Source of the DNA: Roseomonas sp.
GTDB taxonomy: Bacteria; Pseudomonadota; Alphaproteobacteria; Acetobacterales; Acetobacteraceae
Direction: 5' to 3'
Assembly: GCA_031180725.1 (NCBI GenBank)
Contig: JAPSLO010000002.1
Span: forward strand, 124,001-188,000
Length of the DNA stretch: 64,000 nt
Part shown: positions 25,636 through 34,300 of the stretch, one piece after another
How positions within the stretch are numbered: position 1 is the stretch's first letter
How the letters are laid out: each line of letters opens with the position of its first letter
The notes under the pieces: generated by a model
Told to the model about the DNA's origin: nothing
Database searches by the model: none
Seen by the model: the letters and a program-made list of their open reading frames with translations, nothing else
Translations under genes and position numbers: made by a program

Positions 25636-26544
25636 TCACGCCGCGGCGCGCCGGCAGGATCGGTAGGCGGGGAAATAGTGACCGCCCAGGGCGCCCCCGA
25701 GGGCGGCGCATCCCGCCGGGTCCAGCACCGCGCCCAGCAGCAGGTTCACCCGCTGCGCATTGGAGAACCCGGCCTTGAACTGGTCGAGGCCACATGGTGG
25801 CGCATCGGACTCTGCCTGGCCACCACCAAGGATTACCGTCTCCGTCCCCTCCGCCATCAGGGTACGGATGGCCAGGTCCACCACCGCATAGCTGGCGCTG
25901 GCCGCTCGTGCGGCCGCGTCGCCGGCGGCCAGATGGTACCAGGCGAAGCGGCCCTGATGCAGCCAGAGCGAGACAGCGACCACCGCATCGCCCACCCGCG
26001 CCGCGAAGGCCCGCGGTGCCAGCGGCGCCAGCGCCGCCGCATGGCCGGCACCAAGCATGCGCGCCGGGCCGGTGATGGCCTTACGGGCGATGAGGCCACC
26101 ATAGAGCCTGTCCCAATGGGACAGCGCCTCGGCGAAGGGGATCTCCGCCACCTCGCAGCGGCGCGCGGCGCGGCGCAGTTCGGCACGATGATGCTGGCTG
26201 GGCGCGTAGCCGGCTGGGCCGCCCTGCACCAGGTGGTGCCGCTTGTAGGGCCGGGCGAGTGCGAATACTTGCAAGGTGCGGGGCGGGAAGACCGGATCGG
26301 CCACCGCCACCAGGGTCAAGGCGCCCGCCGCGCGCAGCTCCGCCAGGCCGGCAGCGATGTCCCAGCCGGGTGCGAAGGCCAGCAATGGATAGCCGCTTGC
26401 CACGTCATGCCAGGGTCGCCCTGGCACTGCGCGGCGCAGCAGCCCGGCGCCGTCCCAGGCGGTGACCCGGACCACCTCCCCCGCCCCCGCGACCGCCAGG
26501 GAGGCCGCGTAGCGCGGATCGGCATAAGGCGTCAGCCCGCTCAT
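25636..26544 (-). CDS. FemAB-like GNAT acyltransferase
   Basis: 302 residues of the GNAT/FemAB-like acyltransferase type. The C-terminal half has the signature pattern FAWYHLAAGDAAARAASASY, TVILGGGQAE and LDQFKAGFS (final FK..F), as in enzymes that acylate amino sugars or peptidoglycan amines. The ATG overlaps the methyltransferase stop by 4 bp. Last gene of the five-gene cassette with the SPINDLY-type transferase; probably N- or O-acylates a flagellar amino sugar (inference). Confidence 0.7.
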   Translation of the reverse strand: MSGLTPYADPRYAASLAVAGAGEVVRVTAWDGAGLLRRAVPGRPWHDVASGYPLLAFAPGWDIAAGLAELRAAGALTLVAVADPVFPPRTLQVFALARPYKRHHLVQGGPAGYAPSQHHRAELRRAARRCEVAEIPFAEALSHWDRLYGGLIARKAITGPARMLGAGHAAALAPLAPRAFAARVGDAVVAVSLWLHQGRFAWYHLAAGDAAARAASASYAVVDLAIRTLMAEGTETVILGGGQAESDAPPCGLDQFKAGFSNAQRVNLLLGAVLDPAGCAALGGALGGHYFPAYRSCRRAAA

Positions 26545-27248
26545 GCCGCGGGGTCCCGCCAGCAGGCCGGCACCGCGCTGCCCTGCACGCGCGGGGTACG
26601 CCAGACATGGAAGCCGTTCTCCCAGAGGCCGTAATCCGCGCGCACGGTCACATGGCGCGCCAGATGGTCGCGGCAGAAGCACAGCACCTCCTCCACCGGC
26701 CAGTGGAACAGGTCCTCTCTTTCCCACTGCACATGCTTGGCCATGGCGTTGAAGGCCAGGCAATGCCGGGCATGAGGCCAGAGTGCGGTCAGGATCGACC
26801 GGGCGAAATCCCGCATGGCCGCATGGCTGTTGGCGAAGCGCACATTCAGCACGCCGCACACCAGGATGGCATCCCACCCGCCGGCGCGCTGCGGCACGCC
26901 GTCGCGCAGGATATCGGCGCGGAGGAAGCGCAGGCCGGAGTGGCGCGCCCGCGCCTCTGCCAGGATCGGCGCGCTGATGTCGAGGCCGGTGTATTCCACG
27001 CGCTCCATCAGCCCGTTCGCCAGCAGCCAGTCGGGCAGGAAGCCGGCGCCGCAGCCGAAATCCAGGAGGGCGAGCGGCGGCGCGCCCTTCGATGGCAGCA
27101 GCGGGGTCAGCAGCGCCTCGTAGCGGCGCGCCAGATCCTCGGCATTGGGCCAGCGCAGGCCTTCGGGACGCGCGCCATGGATTGCGAAGCTCGCTTCCAG
27201 CGGGGCGAGGATGCGGCCCAGCGTCGCCGCATGCGGATGGGCAGTCAT
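26541..27248 (-). CDS. Class I SAM methyltransferase of the glycan cassette
   Basis: 235 residues. Motif I is LLDFGCGAGFLPDWLL near 62-77, with YTGLDISAPILAEAR as the acidic motif II and WDAILVCGVLN as motif IV. The N-terminus (SFAIHGARPEGLRWPN) and C-terminal YGLWENGFHVWR resemble methyltransferases linked to sugar modification genes. Starts 20 bp after the FAD oxidoreductase and overlaps the acyltransferase by 4 bp, so it belongs to the same transcription unit. Probably methylates a glycan hydroxyl or amine. Confidence 0.75.
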   Translation of the reverse strand: MTAHPHAATLGRILAPLEASFAIHGARPEGLRWPNAEDLARRYEALLTPLLPSKGAPPLALLDFGCGAGFLPDWLLANGLMERVEYTGLDISAPILAEARARHSGLRFLRADILRDGVPQRAGGWDAILVCGVLNVRFANSHAAMRDFARSILTALWPHARHCLAFNAMAKHVQWEREDLFHWPVEEVLCFCRDHLARHVTVRADYGLWENGFHVWRTPRVQGSAVPACWRDPAA

Positions 27249-27268
27249 GACAATCTCCCGCAGCGGCC

Positions 27269-28621
27269 TCAGGCGGCCTGCGCCAGGGCGTGGCGTTCGG
27301 CCAGGGCAGCGGCATCGGCCACCAGATCGCCGACCACCAGATGCCCGCCCGCGGCGCTGCGCATCACAGCCAAGTTCTGCAGCCCGCCCAGCATCTCCAG
27401 TGCGCTGCGCCGAGGCTGCGAGGCCTTCAGTGTCTCTATCGCCAGGCGGCCGACGCCCAGCTGTCGCTCACTGCGCACCGCATCCGCGCCGGGCAGGATG
27501 CCAAGGCCGGCCAAGGTCGCCGCAATGGTGGTGGTCGGCGTGCCGGGGCGGGTTTCCACCAGCAGGCGCCAGGGCCGGTCCACCGCCGCACCGACGCCGC
27601 TGTAGAGCTCGGGGATGCCGAGGCGCAGGAAGGGCAGCGCAGGATCATAGCCCAGCAGCCAGCCATAGGGCGGCAGAGGGGCGCCGATCACGGTGAGGAG
27701 CCGCGCCTCCACCTCCATGCGCGGATCGGGAACCTCCGGCAGACCGGGAATGGGCAGCAGCCGCGGCTGGCCAGCCAGCACCACCAGGTCGCAGGCGATC
27801 TCGCCACCCGCGCCATCCGGCAGGGCCGCGATGCGCGCGCCCTTCAGCCGCGGCGCGGCGGGCTGCCAACCCATGCGGAGCGCAACGCCGGCGCGGTGCA
27901 GGCTGCGTTCCAGCGCCGCCGTCCAGGCGCCGATGCCGCCCTGGCGCGGATAGAGATGCGGCCGCACCGGCGACGGCCCGGGAATATCGGCATGGCGCGG
28001 ATGGGCCAGGCGCTCCCCCAGCCGTCCGATCCGGCGCAGCCGGTCTGTTTCCGCCGCGCTGGCTATCACCAGCCGCGCGGGCAGGCGCGCATAGGAGGCC
28101 TCGGGTGCCAGCGCGTCCGGCGGTTGGCCGAACAGGTGCAGACAGGCGGGCGCCAAGGCGTGGCGTAGCAGCACGGGGCCGAACACCGCTTCCCACCGCG
28201 CCGCCAGATTCGGCGCCGCGCCACGCGGATCCGGCGCCTCGGCGCGGACCAGCACCTCGGCCAGCGCGCGGGGCAGCAGATCCGGGCCGAGCGGACGGAC
28301 ATCCAGGCAGGGCGTGTCAGGGTTCACGCCGCCAAAGGCCGCGTGGCCTTCATGCGGCAGTTCCATGCGGTGCCAGACCAGCGACGGATCGCCATGGAAG
28401 ACCAGCGCATCGGCCCAGCCGATGGTGGATTCCATGGGCACGCGCAGGCCAAGATCGATCGGGCCGTCCTCGAAGTGCAGGGAATGCCAGCCGGCGGCAA
28501 GTTGCCGCGACGGCTCCAGCAGCGTCACCGCCCACCCCCGCGCGGCAAGGCAGAGCCCCGCGGCGATGCCGCCGATGCCGCCGCCGATCACCGCGACCTG
28601 CGGCCGCTTGCCCAGTGCCAT
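27269..28621 (-). CDS. FAD/NAD(P)-dependent oxidoreductase of the glycan cassette
   Basis: 450 residues. VAVIGGGIGGIAAGL at 9-23 is an FAD dinucleotide-binding fold, followed by VTLLEPSRQLAAGW. The C-terminal GHLVVGDLVADAA carries the second FAD motif. The architecture resembles the protoporphyrinogen oxidase/UDP-galactopyranose mutase-like group, so it may oxidise or rearrange a sugar nucleotide. The start is ATG 28621, 5 bp after the aminotransferase stop. The ATG at 28621 is preferred over the longer frame, which overlaps the aminotransferase. Confidence 0.72.
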   Translation of the reverse strand: MALGKRPQVAVIGGGIGGIAAGLCLAARGWAVTLLEPSRQLAAGWHSLHFEDGPIDLGLRVPMESTIGWADALVFHGDPSLVWHRMELPHEGHAAFGGVNPDTPCLDVRPLGPDLLPRALAEVLVRAEAPDPRGAAPNLAARWEAVFGPVLLRHALAPACLHLFGQPPDALAPEASYARLPARLVIASAAETDRLRRIGRLGERLAHPRHADIPGPSPVRPHLYPRQGGIGAWTAALERSLHRAGVALRMGWQPAAPRLKGARIAALPDGAGGEIACDLVVLAGQPRLLPIPGLPEVPDPRMEVEARLLTVIGAPLPPYGWLLGYDPALPFLRLGIPELYSGVGAAVDRPWRLLVETRPGTPTTTIAATLAGLGILPGADAVRSERQLGVGRLAIETLKASQPRRSALEMLGGLQNLAVMRSAAGGHLVVGDLVADAAALAERHALAQAA

Positions 28622-28626
28622 GGCGA

Positions 28627-29859
28627 TCAGATCCCCTTCTCTCGCCGGCGTGGTGTGCGGGCCAGTGCCTTGCGCATCGCGGCTTCCACCAGCACCAGCT
28701 CGGCTTCGGACATGTCGGCGTAGAAGGGCAGGCCCAGTGTGCTCTCGGCGAGCCTTGCCGTTGCGGGCAGCGAGTCCTCGCCCGCCATGCGCGGACAGTG
28801 TGAGAAGGCGGGCGCCATGTGGCAGCCCGCGCCCCACCAGGCGCGGGTCGAGACGCCGTCCAGCCCGAGTGCCAGCGCGACATCCGCCGCGCGCCGCCCT
28901 GCCGGCAGGCGGATGACGCAGGTGGAGCTGACCCAGCGTTCCGCGAAGCCATCCAGGAAGGTGCAGCCCACCGGTTCCAGCGCCGTGCGCAACCGCGCGC
29001 CAACAGCCATGTACTCTGCGCGCCGCTGCGCCCAGCCATCCAGAGAGGCTAGGCCGACCGCGGCGTGGTATTCGCTGAGCTTGGCGTTCAGCCCTGCTAC
29101 CTCCGCCACGCGCGCGCCGAAGAAGCCGAAATTTGCGCTGCGCTTCACGCGCCGCGCCAGATCAGCGTCGGTGGTGGCAACGAACCCGCCTTCCGCCGCG
29201 CAGACCGTCTTGGTGGCATGCATGGAGACAACGGCCGGTGAGGCACCGACCTTCAGCTCATCAAACGCCGCCGCGGCATCGATCACCACCGGGATGCCGG
29301 TGCGCGCGGTGAACTCATCCCAGGGGGCGGGATCCACCGGCAGCCCGAAGGGCGCCACGGTGACGACGGCTGAGACCGGCAGATCCGGCCAGTTCGGCGA
29401 GCGGCGCGCCATGTGGCGCAGCAGTGCGTCGCGTACCTGCTCCGCCGTCAGGCACCAGCTCTCCTCCTCCACATCCAGGAAGCAGGGCGTCAGGCCGGCG
29501 GCCAGCGCGGCATGGGGGGTGGCCACGAAAGTCCAGGCCGGCATCAGGCAGAGACCCCGCCTCTGCGCCGCCGGCTTGTCCTCCAGCGCCGCGCGCAATG
29601 CGCAGATCAGGCCATCCGTGCCGGTGGACAGCGTGACGACCGAGGCGCCGAAGCGCTGGCCCAGCCGCGCCTCCAGCTCGGCGTTCAGCGGGCCCCAATT
29701 GGCATAGACGCGCGAGCGGTCGATGCGGCGCAGATAGGGCAGCAGCGCCTCGGCCTCCGGCAGCTTCGGCCGCGCCACGGGTACGCCCGGCCGCGGCGCC
29801 GGCACGGCCGCCGGCGCCACGGCCTCGGAGACCAGAAAGGGGGTGGCGAGACCATCCAT
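28627..29859 (-). CDS. DegT/DnrJ/EryC1/StrS sugar aminotransferase
   Basis: 410 residues. VPVARPKLPEAEALLPYL is the typical start of NDP-sugar aminotransferases; the PLP pocket includes VVIDAAAAFD (D194) and the Schiff-base lysine K217 in SMHATKTVCAAEGG. It would transfer an amino group from Glu to a keto-sugar nucleotide. About 25 extra N-terminal Ala/Pro-rich residues precede the core. Starts 22 bp after the SPINDLY transferase gene. Regiochemistry (C3 or C4) cannot be inferred. Confidence 0.82.
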   Translation of the reverse strand: MDGLATPFLVSEAVAPAAVPAPRPGVPVARPKLPEAEALLPYLRRIDRSRVYANWGPLNAELEARLGQRFGASVVTLSTGTDGLICALRAALEDKPAAQRRGLCLMPAWTFVATPHAALAAGLTPCFLDVEEESWCLTAEQVRDALLRHMARRSPNWPDLPVSAVVTVAPFGLPVDPAPWDEFTARTGIPVVIDAAAAFDELKVGASPAVVSMHATKTVCAAEGGFVATTDADLARRVKRSANFGFFGARVAEVAGLNAKLSEYHAAVGLASLDGWAQRRAEYMAVGARLRTALEPVGCTFLDGFAERWVSSTCVIRLPAGRRAADVALALGLDGVSTRAWWGAGCHMAPAFSHCPRMAGEDSLPATARLAESTLGLPFYADMSEAELVLVEAAMRKALARTPRRREKGI

Positions 29860-29881
29860 GCTGGGTGTCCTCCGGAAGGGC

Positions 29882-32509
29882 TCAGCGGTCATTGGCAAGA
29901 AGGGCGGCATCGGGGTCGAGGATGGATCCATCCTCCAGTTCCACCGCGAAGCTTTCGGCCGGCAAGCCGTGGCACCAGCGCTGCCACATCGTGTGCAGCG
30001 CAACTTCCAGACCGTCCGCCACGCGGCGCGGATCGGCAAGGCGATCCATCACGCGCTGGCGCAGGCCGGCACGCAGCCTGGCCAGGGCATGGGGCCGCGC
30101 CGCCCAGGCCAGCGCCGTGTCGCGATACGTCTCGGCGCTGTCGGCATTCAGGTCATGCAGCCCGAGATGCGCGTTCAGCGAAGCGCCGAAGCGGGCCTGC
30201 ATCGTCTCCCCCGCCAATGTCAGGGTGGGCACGCCCATCCAGGCAGCGAAGCACGTGCTGGTGCCGCCCGCATAAGGGAAGGTGTCCAGCAGCAGGTCCA
30301 CGCGGCCATGCAGATCCAGGTAGCGGTCCAGGCCCGTGCGGAATTCGATCTCAATACGAGCGGGCTCTACGCCCAGCGCGGCGAAGCTGGCCAGCAGGCG
30401 GTCCCGCGTCGCGGCATCGGGCACCGCGGCCATCATGAGCCGCGCCGACGGCGCGGCGCGCAGGATCTCCGCCCAGAGCGCCAGCACATCCTGCGTCACC
30501 TTGGACAGGCGGTTGAAGCTGCCGAAGGTCACATGACCGTTCCGCGTGACGGGCGGCGGCGCTACCGGCGGATCGGTACGCAGGGGATGGAAGACGGTGG
30601 AAAAGGGCAGCCGCACCACCGCCTCCGTGAACTGTCCGTCCAGTTCCGGCGGCACGGAAACCGCATTGGCCAGCAGATAGTCCATGCGCCGGAGGCCGGT
30701 GGTGGCGGGGTAGCCGATCCAGCTCGCCTGCACCGGCGCCGGCCGCATGGCGAAGAGCGAGAGGCGGTGATGCGCCGTATGGCCCGAGAGGTCGAAAAGG
30801 ATGTCCACCCGATCCGCCTGGACCGCCGCGGCCAGGTCGGCATCCGTCATGCCATGCGCGGCTGTCCAGCCGCGGAAGACCGGCCGGATGAAGCGGGTGA
30901 CATGGTCTTCCGTCGGGTGACTGGAATAGGCGTGCATCTCAAAGCCGCGCGTGTGCAGCTCCTTCAGGAAAGGCACGATGAAATGTGAGACGGCATGCGA
31001 GCGCAGGTCGCCGGAGACGAAGCCGATGCGCGGCGGACCGGCATGGCGCCGCAGCCGGCGATCGTGTCGGATCGGCTGGATCCGGCGTTCCAGCCGCTCC
31101 CCGTAGCCGCGATGCGCCTCGAACAATTCCTGCGGCGTGCGATGCCCGCTGTGGGTTTCGCAGAAGAGCTGGCCGGAGCCTGCCACCACCTCGTTCGGCT
31201 CCCGCGCCAGCGCCAGCCGAAAGCTGGCGAGCGCCTCCTCCGTCCGCCCCTGAAGCTGCAGGATATGGCCCAACGTGGAATGGACGGTCACGCTGTCGTC
31301 GCCGTACTCGATGGCGCGTCGGGCAAGCTGTTCCGCCTCCGCCAGTTGGCCGGTCACCTTCGTGGCGTTCGCAAGACCGGCCAGGGACTCGCCGTTCTCC
31401 GGGTCCAGTTCCAGCGCCTCGCGGTAGGCCATGGCGGCCTCCGGATATTTCAGGCGCTGCAGCAGCACGCCGGCATGCGCCTGGCGCAGATGCAGGGATG
31501 TCGGCTTCAGCGCCACCGCCTCCGCCAGCAGGCGGCTGCATTCCTCGAGCCGGCCGGTGGCCTGCAGCAGGGCAGCCAGCGCATGCTTCAATTCAGCCAC
31601 GTCTGGGGCCAGGCGGTTCGCCTCGCGATAGGCTTCGATGGCTTCGGCGATGCGGCCTTCACGGTGCAGGGCATTCGCCTGCCGCCACAGCGCGGCTGCC
31701 CCTTGCGCATGGGCCGGGAGCTTCGCCTGGCCGAACACCTGGGTGGCATCGGCGACTTCCTCGCCGCGCCGGCGCGCGATGAGCCGGTCGAGCCGCAGCC
31801 GCGCGCCGATGTCGCCGGGAGAAAGCGAGACGACGCGGCGCGCGGGAGGCAGGGCCTGCTCCACCTCGCCCATCGCCTCCAGCGCCGCGGCCAGAAACTC
31901 ATGGCCCGCGACATGCTGCGGCCAGCGCTTGGCAATGATGCGCGCCCGCGCCGCGACGCGTGCATGGCGGCCCTTGGCGAACAGGTCGAGCAGACGACGC
32001 GCTTCCGCCAGCAGGGCCGGCGGCAAGGGCGGCGGGCCGGCTTCCGGCGGGGGCGGTGCCCATACCTCCTCGGGCGCATCGTCGCGCGGCGCGCCAGACG
32101 TCTCGCGGATACGCAGCAGGATCTCCAGTGCGCCGGCATCCGCGCGCGGCAGCCCAAGCTGCACGGCCTGGCCCAGCGCCTGACGCGCCGCGTCCGGCAT
32201 GCCGGCATCCAGCAGGGCAGCAACGAAGTCGCGCCAATGCTCGGCGCGTGTGGCATCGGCCTGCAGCGCATCCAGCAGATGCGGAAGCGCGTCCATCGGT
32301 CGACCCTGCCGGGCCAGCGCCTGACCCAGTAGATAACTCAGCGCTGCGTCCGGCGCTTGCCTCAGGAGGGGACGCAGGATTCGCTCGGCACCAGCGGCGT
32401 CACCCGACAGCAGCATGGCCCTCGCGGCTTCCGATGGCGGAAGCGCGGCCAAAGGCGCCTTCTCCGCCGCCGCTCCGGTAACCGACGAAACCACGTCGAG
32501 CACGCGCAT
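29882..32509 (-). CDS. TPR-SPINDLY O-GlcNAc-transferase-like glycosyltransferase (GT41)
   Basis: 875 residues. An N-terminal TPR-like region (30-130), a Pro-rich linker (150-165), a further TPR block (about 270-445) and a GT41 catalytic part (about 490-860). Key motifs: RIGFVSGDLRSHAVSHF (His base at 505), HVTFGSFNRLSKVT (phosphate-contacting Lys) and LLLDTFPYAGGTSTCFAAWMG / TLAGETMQARFGASL for nucleotide sugar binding. Soluble Ser/Thr O-glycosyltransferase. Its place next to flagellin and flbT parallels Caulobacter FlmG, a flagellin glycosyltransferase. A GGAGGG site precedes ATG 32509; the upstream frame extension is rejected. Confidence 0.85.
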   Translation of the reverse strand: MRVLDVVSSVTGAAAEKAPLAALPPSEAARAMLLSGDAAGAERILRPLLRQAPDAALSYLLGQALARQGRPMDALPHLLDALQADATRAEHWRDFVAALLDAGMPDAARQALGQAVQLGLPRADAGALEILLRIRETSGAPRDDAPEEVWAPPPPEAGPPPLPPALLAEARRLLDLFAKGRHARVAARARIIAKRWPQHVAGHEFLAAALEAMGEVEQALPPARRVVSLSPGDIGARLRLDRLIARRRGEEVADATQVFGQAKLPAHAQGAAALWRQANALHREGRIAEAIEAYREANRLAPDVAELKHALAALLQATGRLEECSRLLAEAVALKPTSLHLRQAHAGVLLQRLKYPEAAMAYREALELDPENGESLAGLANATKVTGQLAEAEQLARRAIEYGDDSVTVHSTLGHILQLQGRTEEALASFRLALAREPNEVVAGSGQLFCETHSGHRTPQELFEAHRGYGERLERRIQPIRHDRRLRRHAGPPRIGFVSGDLRSHAVSHFIVPFLKELHTRGFEMHAYSSHPTEDHVTRFIRPVFRGWTAAHGMTDADLAAAVQADRVDILFDLSGHTAHHRLSLFAMRPAPVQASWIGYPATTGLRRMDYLLANAVSVPPELDGQFTEAVVRLPFSTVFHPLRTDPPVAPPPVTRNGHVTFGSFNRLSKVTQDVLALWAEILRAAPSARLMMAAVPDAATRDRLLASFAALGVEPARIEIEFRTGLDRYLDLHGRVDLLLDTFPYAGGTSTCFAAWMGVPTLTLAGETMQARFGASLNAHLGLHDLNADSAETYRDTALAWAARPHALARLRAGLRQRVMDRLADPRRVADGLEVALHTMWQRWCHGLPAESFAVELEDGSILDPDAALLANDR

Positions 32510-32756
32510 TCCCTCCGCGGCATTGCGGGCACGGGTTGCGCCGCGCGGATTTTGCCGCTTCCGCGCCACGGCGCGGATCAGCGTGCAGGCTTGCACCGGG
32601 GTGGTTGATGGACCGTCACCACGCCGCACCAAATCTGCACGCGGCTTGGCAATCTTTCCTCAACCTTCCATGCGGAGGATGAGGCGCGCGCGGGCGGCCG
32701 ATCCCACCAGCATGCCCGCCCCTTCGCCATGAAGGCGTCTTCCGGAACGCCGTGCC

Positions 32757-33029
32757 ATGATCCGCGATGTGTCGCAGGCGCAGCCCAAGGTTGCGACCAA
32801 CTCACCGGCCGAGAAGGTCCCGCCGGCCACGCCCCCGGCAGCGCCGACGCTGCCAGTACGGAATCCCAGCCTGCGCCTGGCCCCTGAGCTGGGCTTGGTG
32901 GTGATCGAGTTCCGCGATTCCGGCGGCCAGGTAACGCAAAGCATCCCCTCGGAACGCGAGCTGGACGCCTATCGCAGCACTGAGAAGCCGACTGAACCGC
33001 CAGCGCACGACGTCAGCATTACAGGCTGA
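32757..33029 (+). CDS. FlaG-like small flagellar protein
   Basis: 90 residues. A disordered Pro/Ala N-terminus precedes a short FlaG-like core, LRLAPELGLVVIEFRDSGGQVTQSIPSE, which has the family pattern of a beta-hairpin ending in Q-I/S-I-P-x-E. FlaG affects filament length in other bacteria. It lies alone on the plus strand between the flagellar genes and the glycosyltransferase and overlaps the DUF1217 3' end by 11 bp. Confidence 0.6.
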   Translation: MIRDVSQAQPKVATNSPAEKVPPATPPAAPTLPVRNPSLRLAPELGLVVIEFRDSGGQVTQSIPSERELDAYRSTEKPTEPPAHDVSITG

Positions 33030-34299
33030 GCGAAATGCCCTGTGCCGCCAGCGTCTCCAGGCTGGCGCCGCCCCCGCCGAGCAGCATCACCGCCGGGTTG
33101 GAGGAGGTGCTGCCGGCATCTTCCCGCGTGGCAACGTAGCGTGCGGCCATCCGCGCGACCTCACGCGGGTCCTGCAGCCGCGAAAGATCCAGGCGCTGCG
33201 TCAGCAGGGCCTTCTGCTGCTCAAACTCCAGCGAGGCGAAGCTGGTCGGAAGGCCCAGCGCGCCGCGCACGACCTCGGTCAGCGCGCGATCGGACATCAG
33301 CTGGGGGATGGTAGTGACCTGGCTGGCCATCCGCTTGAAATACAGCGCCTCTCGCATGCCAGGATTATCCTCGCCCATCGCCTTCTCGAAGCGGTTGGTC
33401 ATCGCGCCATCAATGATGCGGTTGAGCAGGTCGGGATCGGCCAGCGGGCTGCGCTGCACCGTCTCCGGCGTGGTGTCCGGCACGAAAGGAGCAAACTTCA
33501 GCAGGTTGCGCTGGCTGTCGGATAGGGCCGCCAGTTGCGCCTGATCGAAGGCACCGGCCTGGCGACCGGTAAAGGCCGCGATCTGATCCGTCGAAAAGGC
33601 CTTCACCTGCTCCGGCGTCAGGGCGCCGATCTGCTGCGGTGTGAAGGCGCGAATCTGCTCCTTCGTCAGAGCGTTGATGTCCTCGGGCTCCAGCGCGCTG
33701 ACCTGCCACATCAGCAGGGCGCGGATCTGCGCTGGTGCCAGGGCGGCCACCTGATCGCGGTTCAGCGACGCGACATCCGCGGCGTCCATGCCCGAGATGG
33801 CATCGGGTGAAATTGCGCCAATCTGATCCGGACGAAGCGCGTCGATCTGTTCCACCGTCAGCGCCTGCACCTGCAGGAAATCCAGCCCGGCGAACTGGCT
33901 GAGGCTGAGCCTCGCCACCTCCTCGGCCGAGGTGGCCGCCAGTGTCGCCGCGGGGAGGCTCACCGGCGTTCGGCCGGCGAAGGCCGTGGCCAGGGCCTTC
34001 CAACGGGGATCCGCGAGCCGGTTCGCGTAGCTGCTGCTGTCGTTCGGGTCCTCGGTCAGCACGCGCCGCAGCGTGGGAACTTTGTTGATCTCACTCTCGA
34101 GCTGGAAGGCCTCCAGCACGATCTGCAGCGTGCGGCGGTCCTTCAGCAGCGATTCGACATCGGTGATGCGCTCCGCCGCATCCTTCAGGCGGTTGATGTC
34201 GGCCTGGTTGTCCCTGCGTGCCGTGTAGCGCTGACGCAGGGCCTCTCCCTGCCGCTCCACGATGGCCAGGGCAGCCGGGGCGCCGACACCCGCCAGCAT
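33019..34299 (-). CDS. DUF1217 flagellar-associated protein with octapeptide array
   Basis: 426 residues. The DUF1217 N-half (about 40-110: LEAFQLESEINKVPTLRRVL, then DPNDSSSYANRLADPRWKAL) and C-half (about 280-400: LLNRIIDGAMTNRFEKAMG, ALTEVVRGALGLP) are separated by 17-19 consecutive octapeptides (residues 115-266). DUF1217 genes are typically found among alphaproteobacterial flagellar genes; the protein is probably a structural or assembly factor. ATG 34299 lies one base after the flaF stop, so the two are translationally coupled. Confidence 0.8.
   Translation of the reverse strand: MLAGVGAPAALAIVERQGEALRQRYTARRDNQADINRLKDAAERITDVESLLKDRRTLQIVLEAFQLESEINKVPTLRRVLTEDPNDSSSYANRLADPRWKALATAFAGRTPVSLPAATLAATSAEEVARLSLSQFAGLDFLQVQALTVEQIDALRPDQIGAISPDAISGMDAADVASLNRDQVAALAPAQIRALLMWQVSALEPEDINALTKEQIRAFTPQQIGALTPEQVKAFSTDQIAAFTGRQAGAFDQAQLAALSDSQRNLLKFAPFVPDTTPETVQRSPLADPDLLNRIIDGAMTNRFEKAMGEDNPGMREALYFKRMASQVTTIPQLMSDRALTEVVRGALGLPTSFASLEFEQQKALLTQRLDLSRLQDPREVARMAARYVATREDAGSTSSNPAVMLLGGGGASLETLAAQGISLSL
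33502..33957 (-). repeat. Array of 19 in-frame octapeptide-coding units (24-bp period)
   Basis: 152 codons divide exactly into 19 units of eight, consensus (L/F)-(T/S/D)-x-(E/D)-Q-(I/V)-x-A. Clear examples are LTVEQIDA, LAPAQIRA, LTKEQIRA, FTPQQIGA and LTPEQVKA; the first two units (LPAATLAA, TSAEEVAR) are weakest. DNA copies have diverged, so the array is old or selected at protein level. The periodicity suggests a solenoid of short helices. Confidence 0.9.
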
Positions 34300-34300
34300 G

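Noticed and set aside
30995-32332. 445-codon plus-strand open frame across the SPINDLY gene
   Set aside because: It is the antisense of the TPR region with shadow composition and no start signal or domain. The minus-strand gene explains the region.
33502-33957. Regular 24-bp periodicity suggestive of a CRISPR array
   Set aside because: The period is codon-locked, units are diverged at DNA level and encode an octapeptide repeat; there are no spacers and no cas genes.
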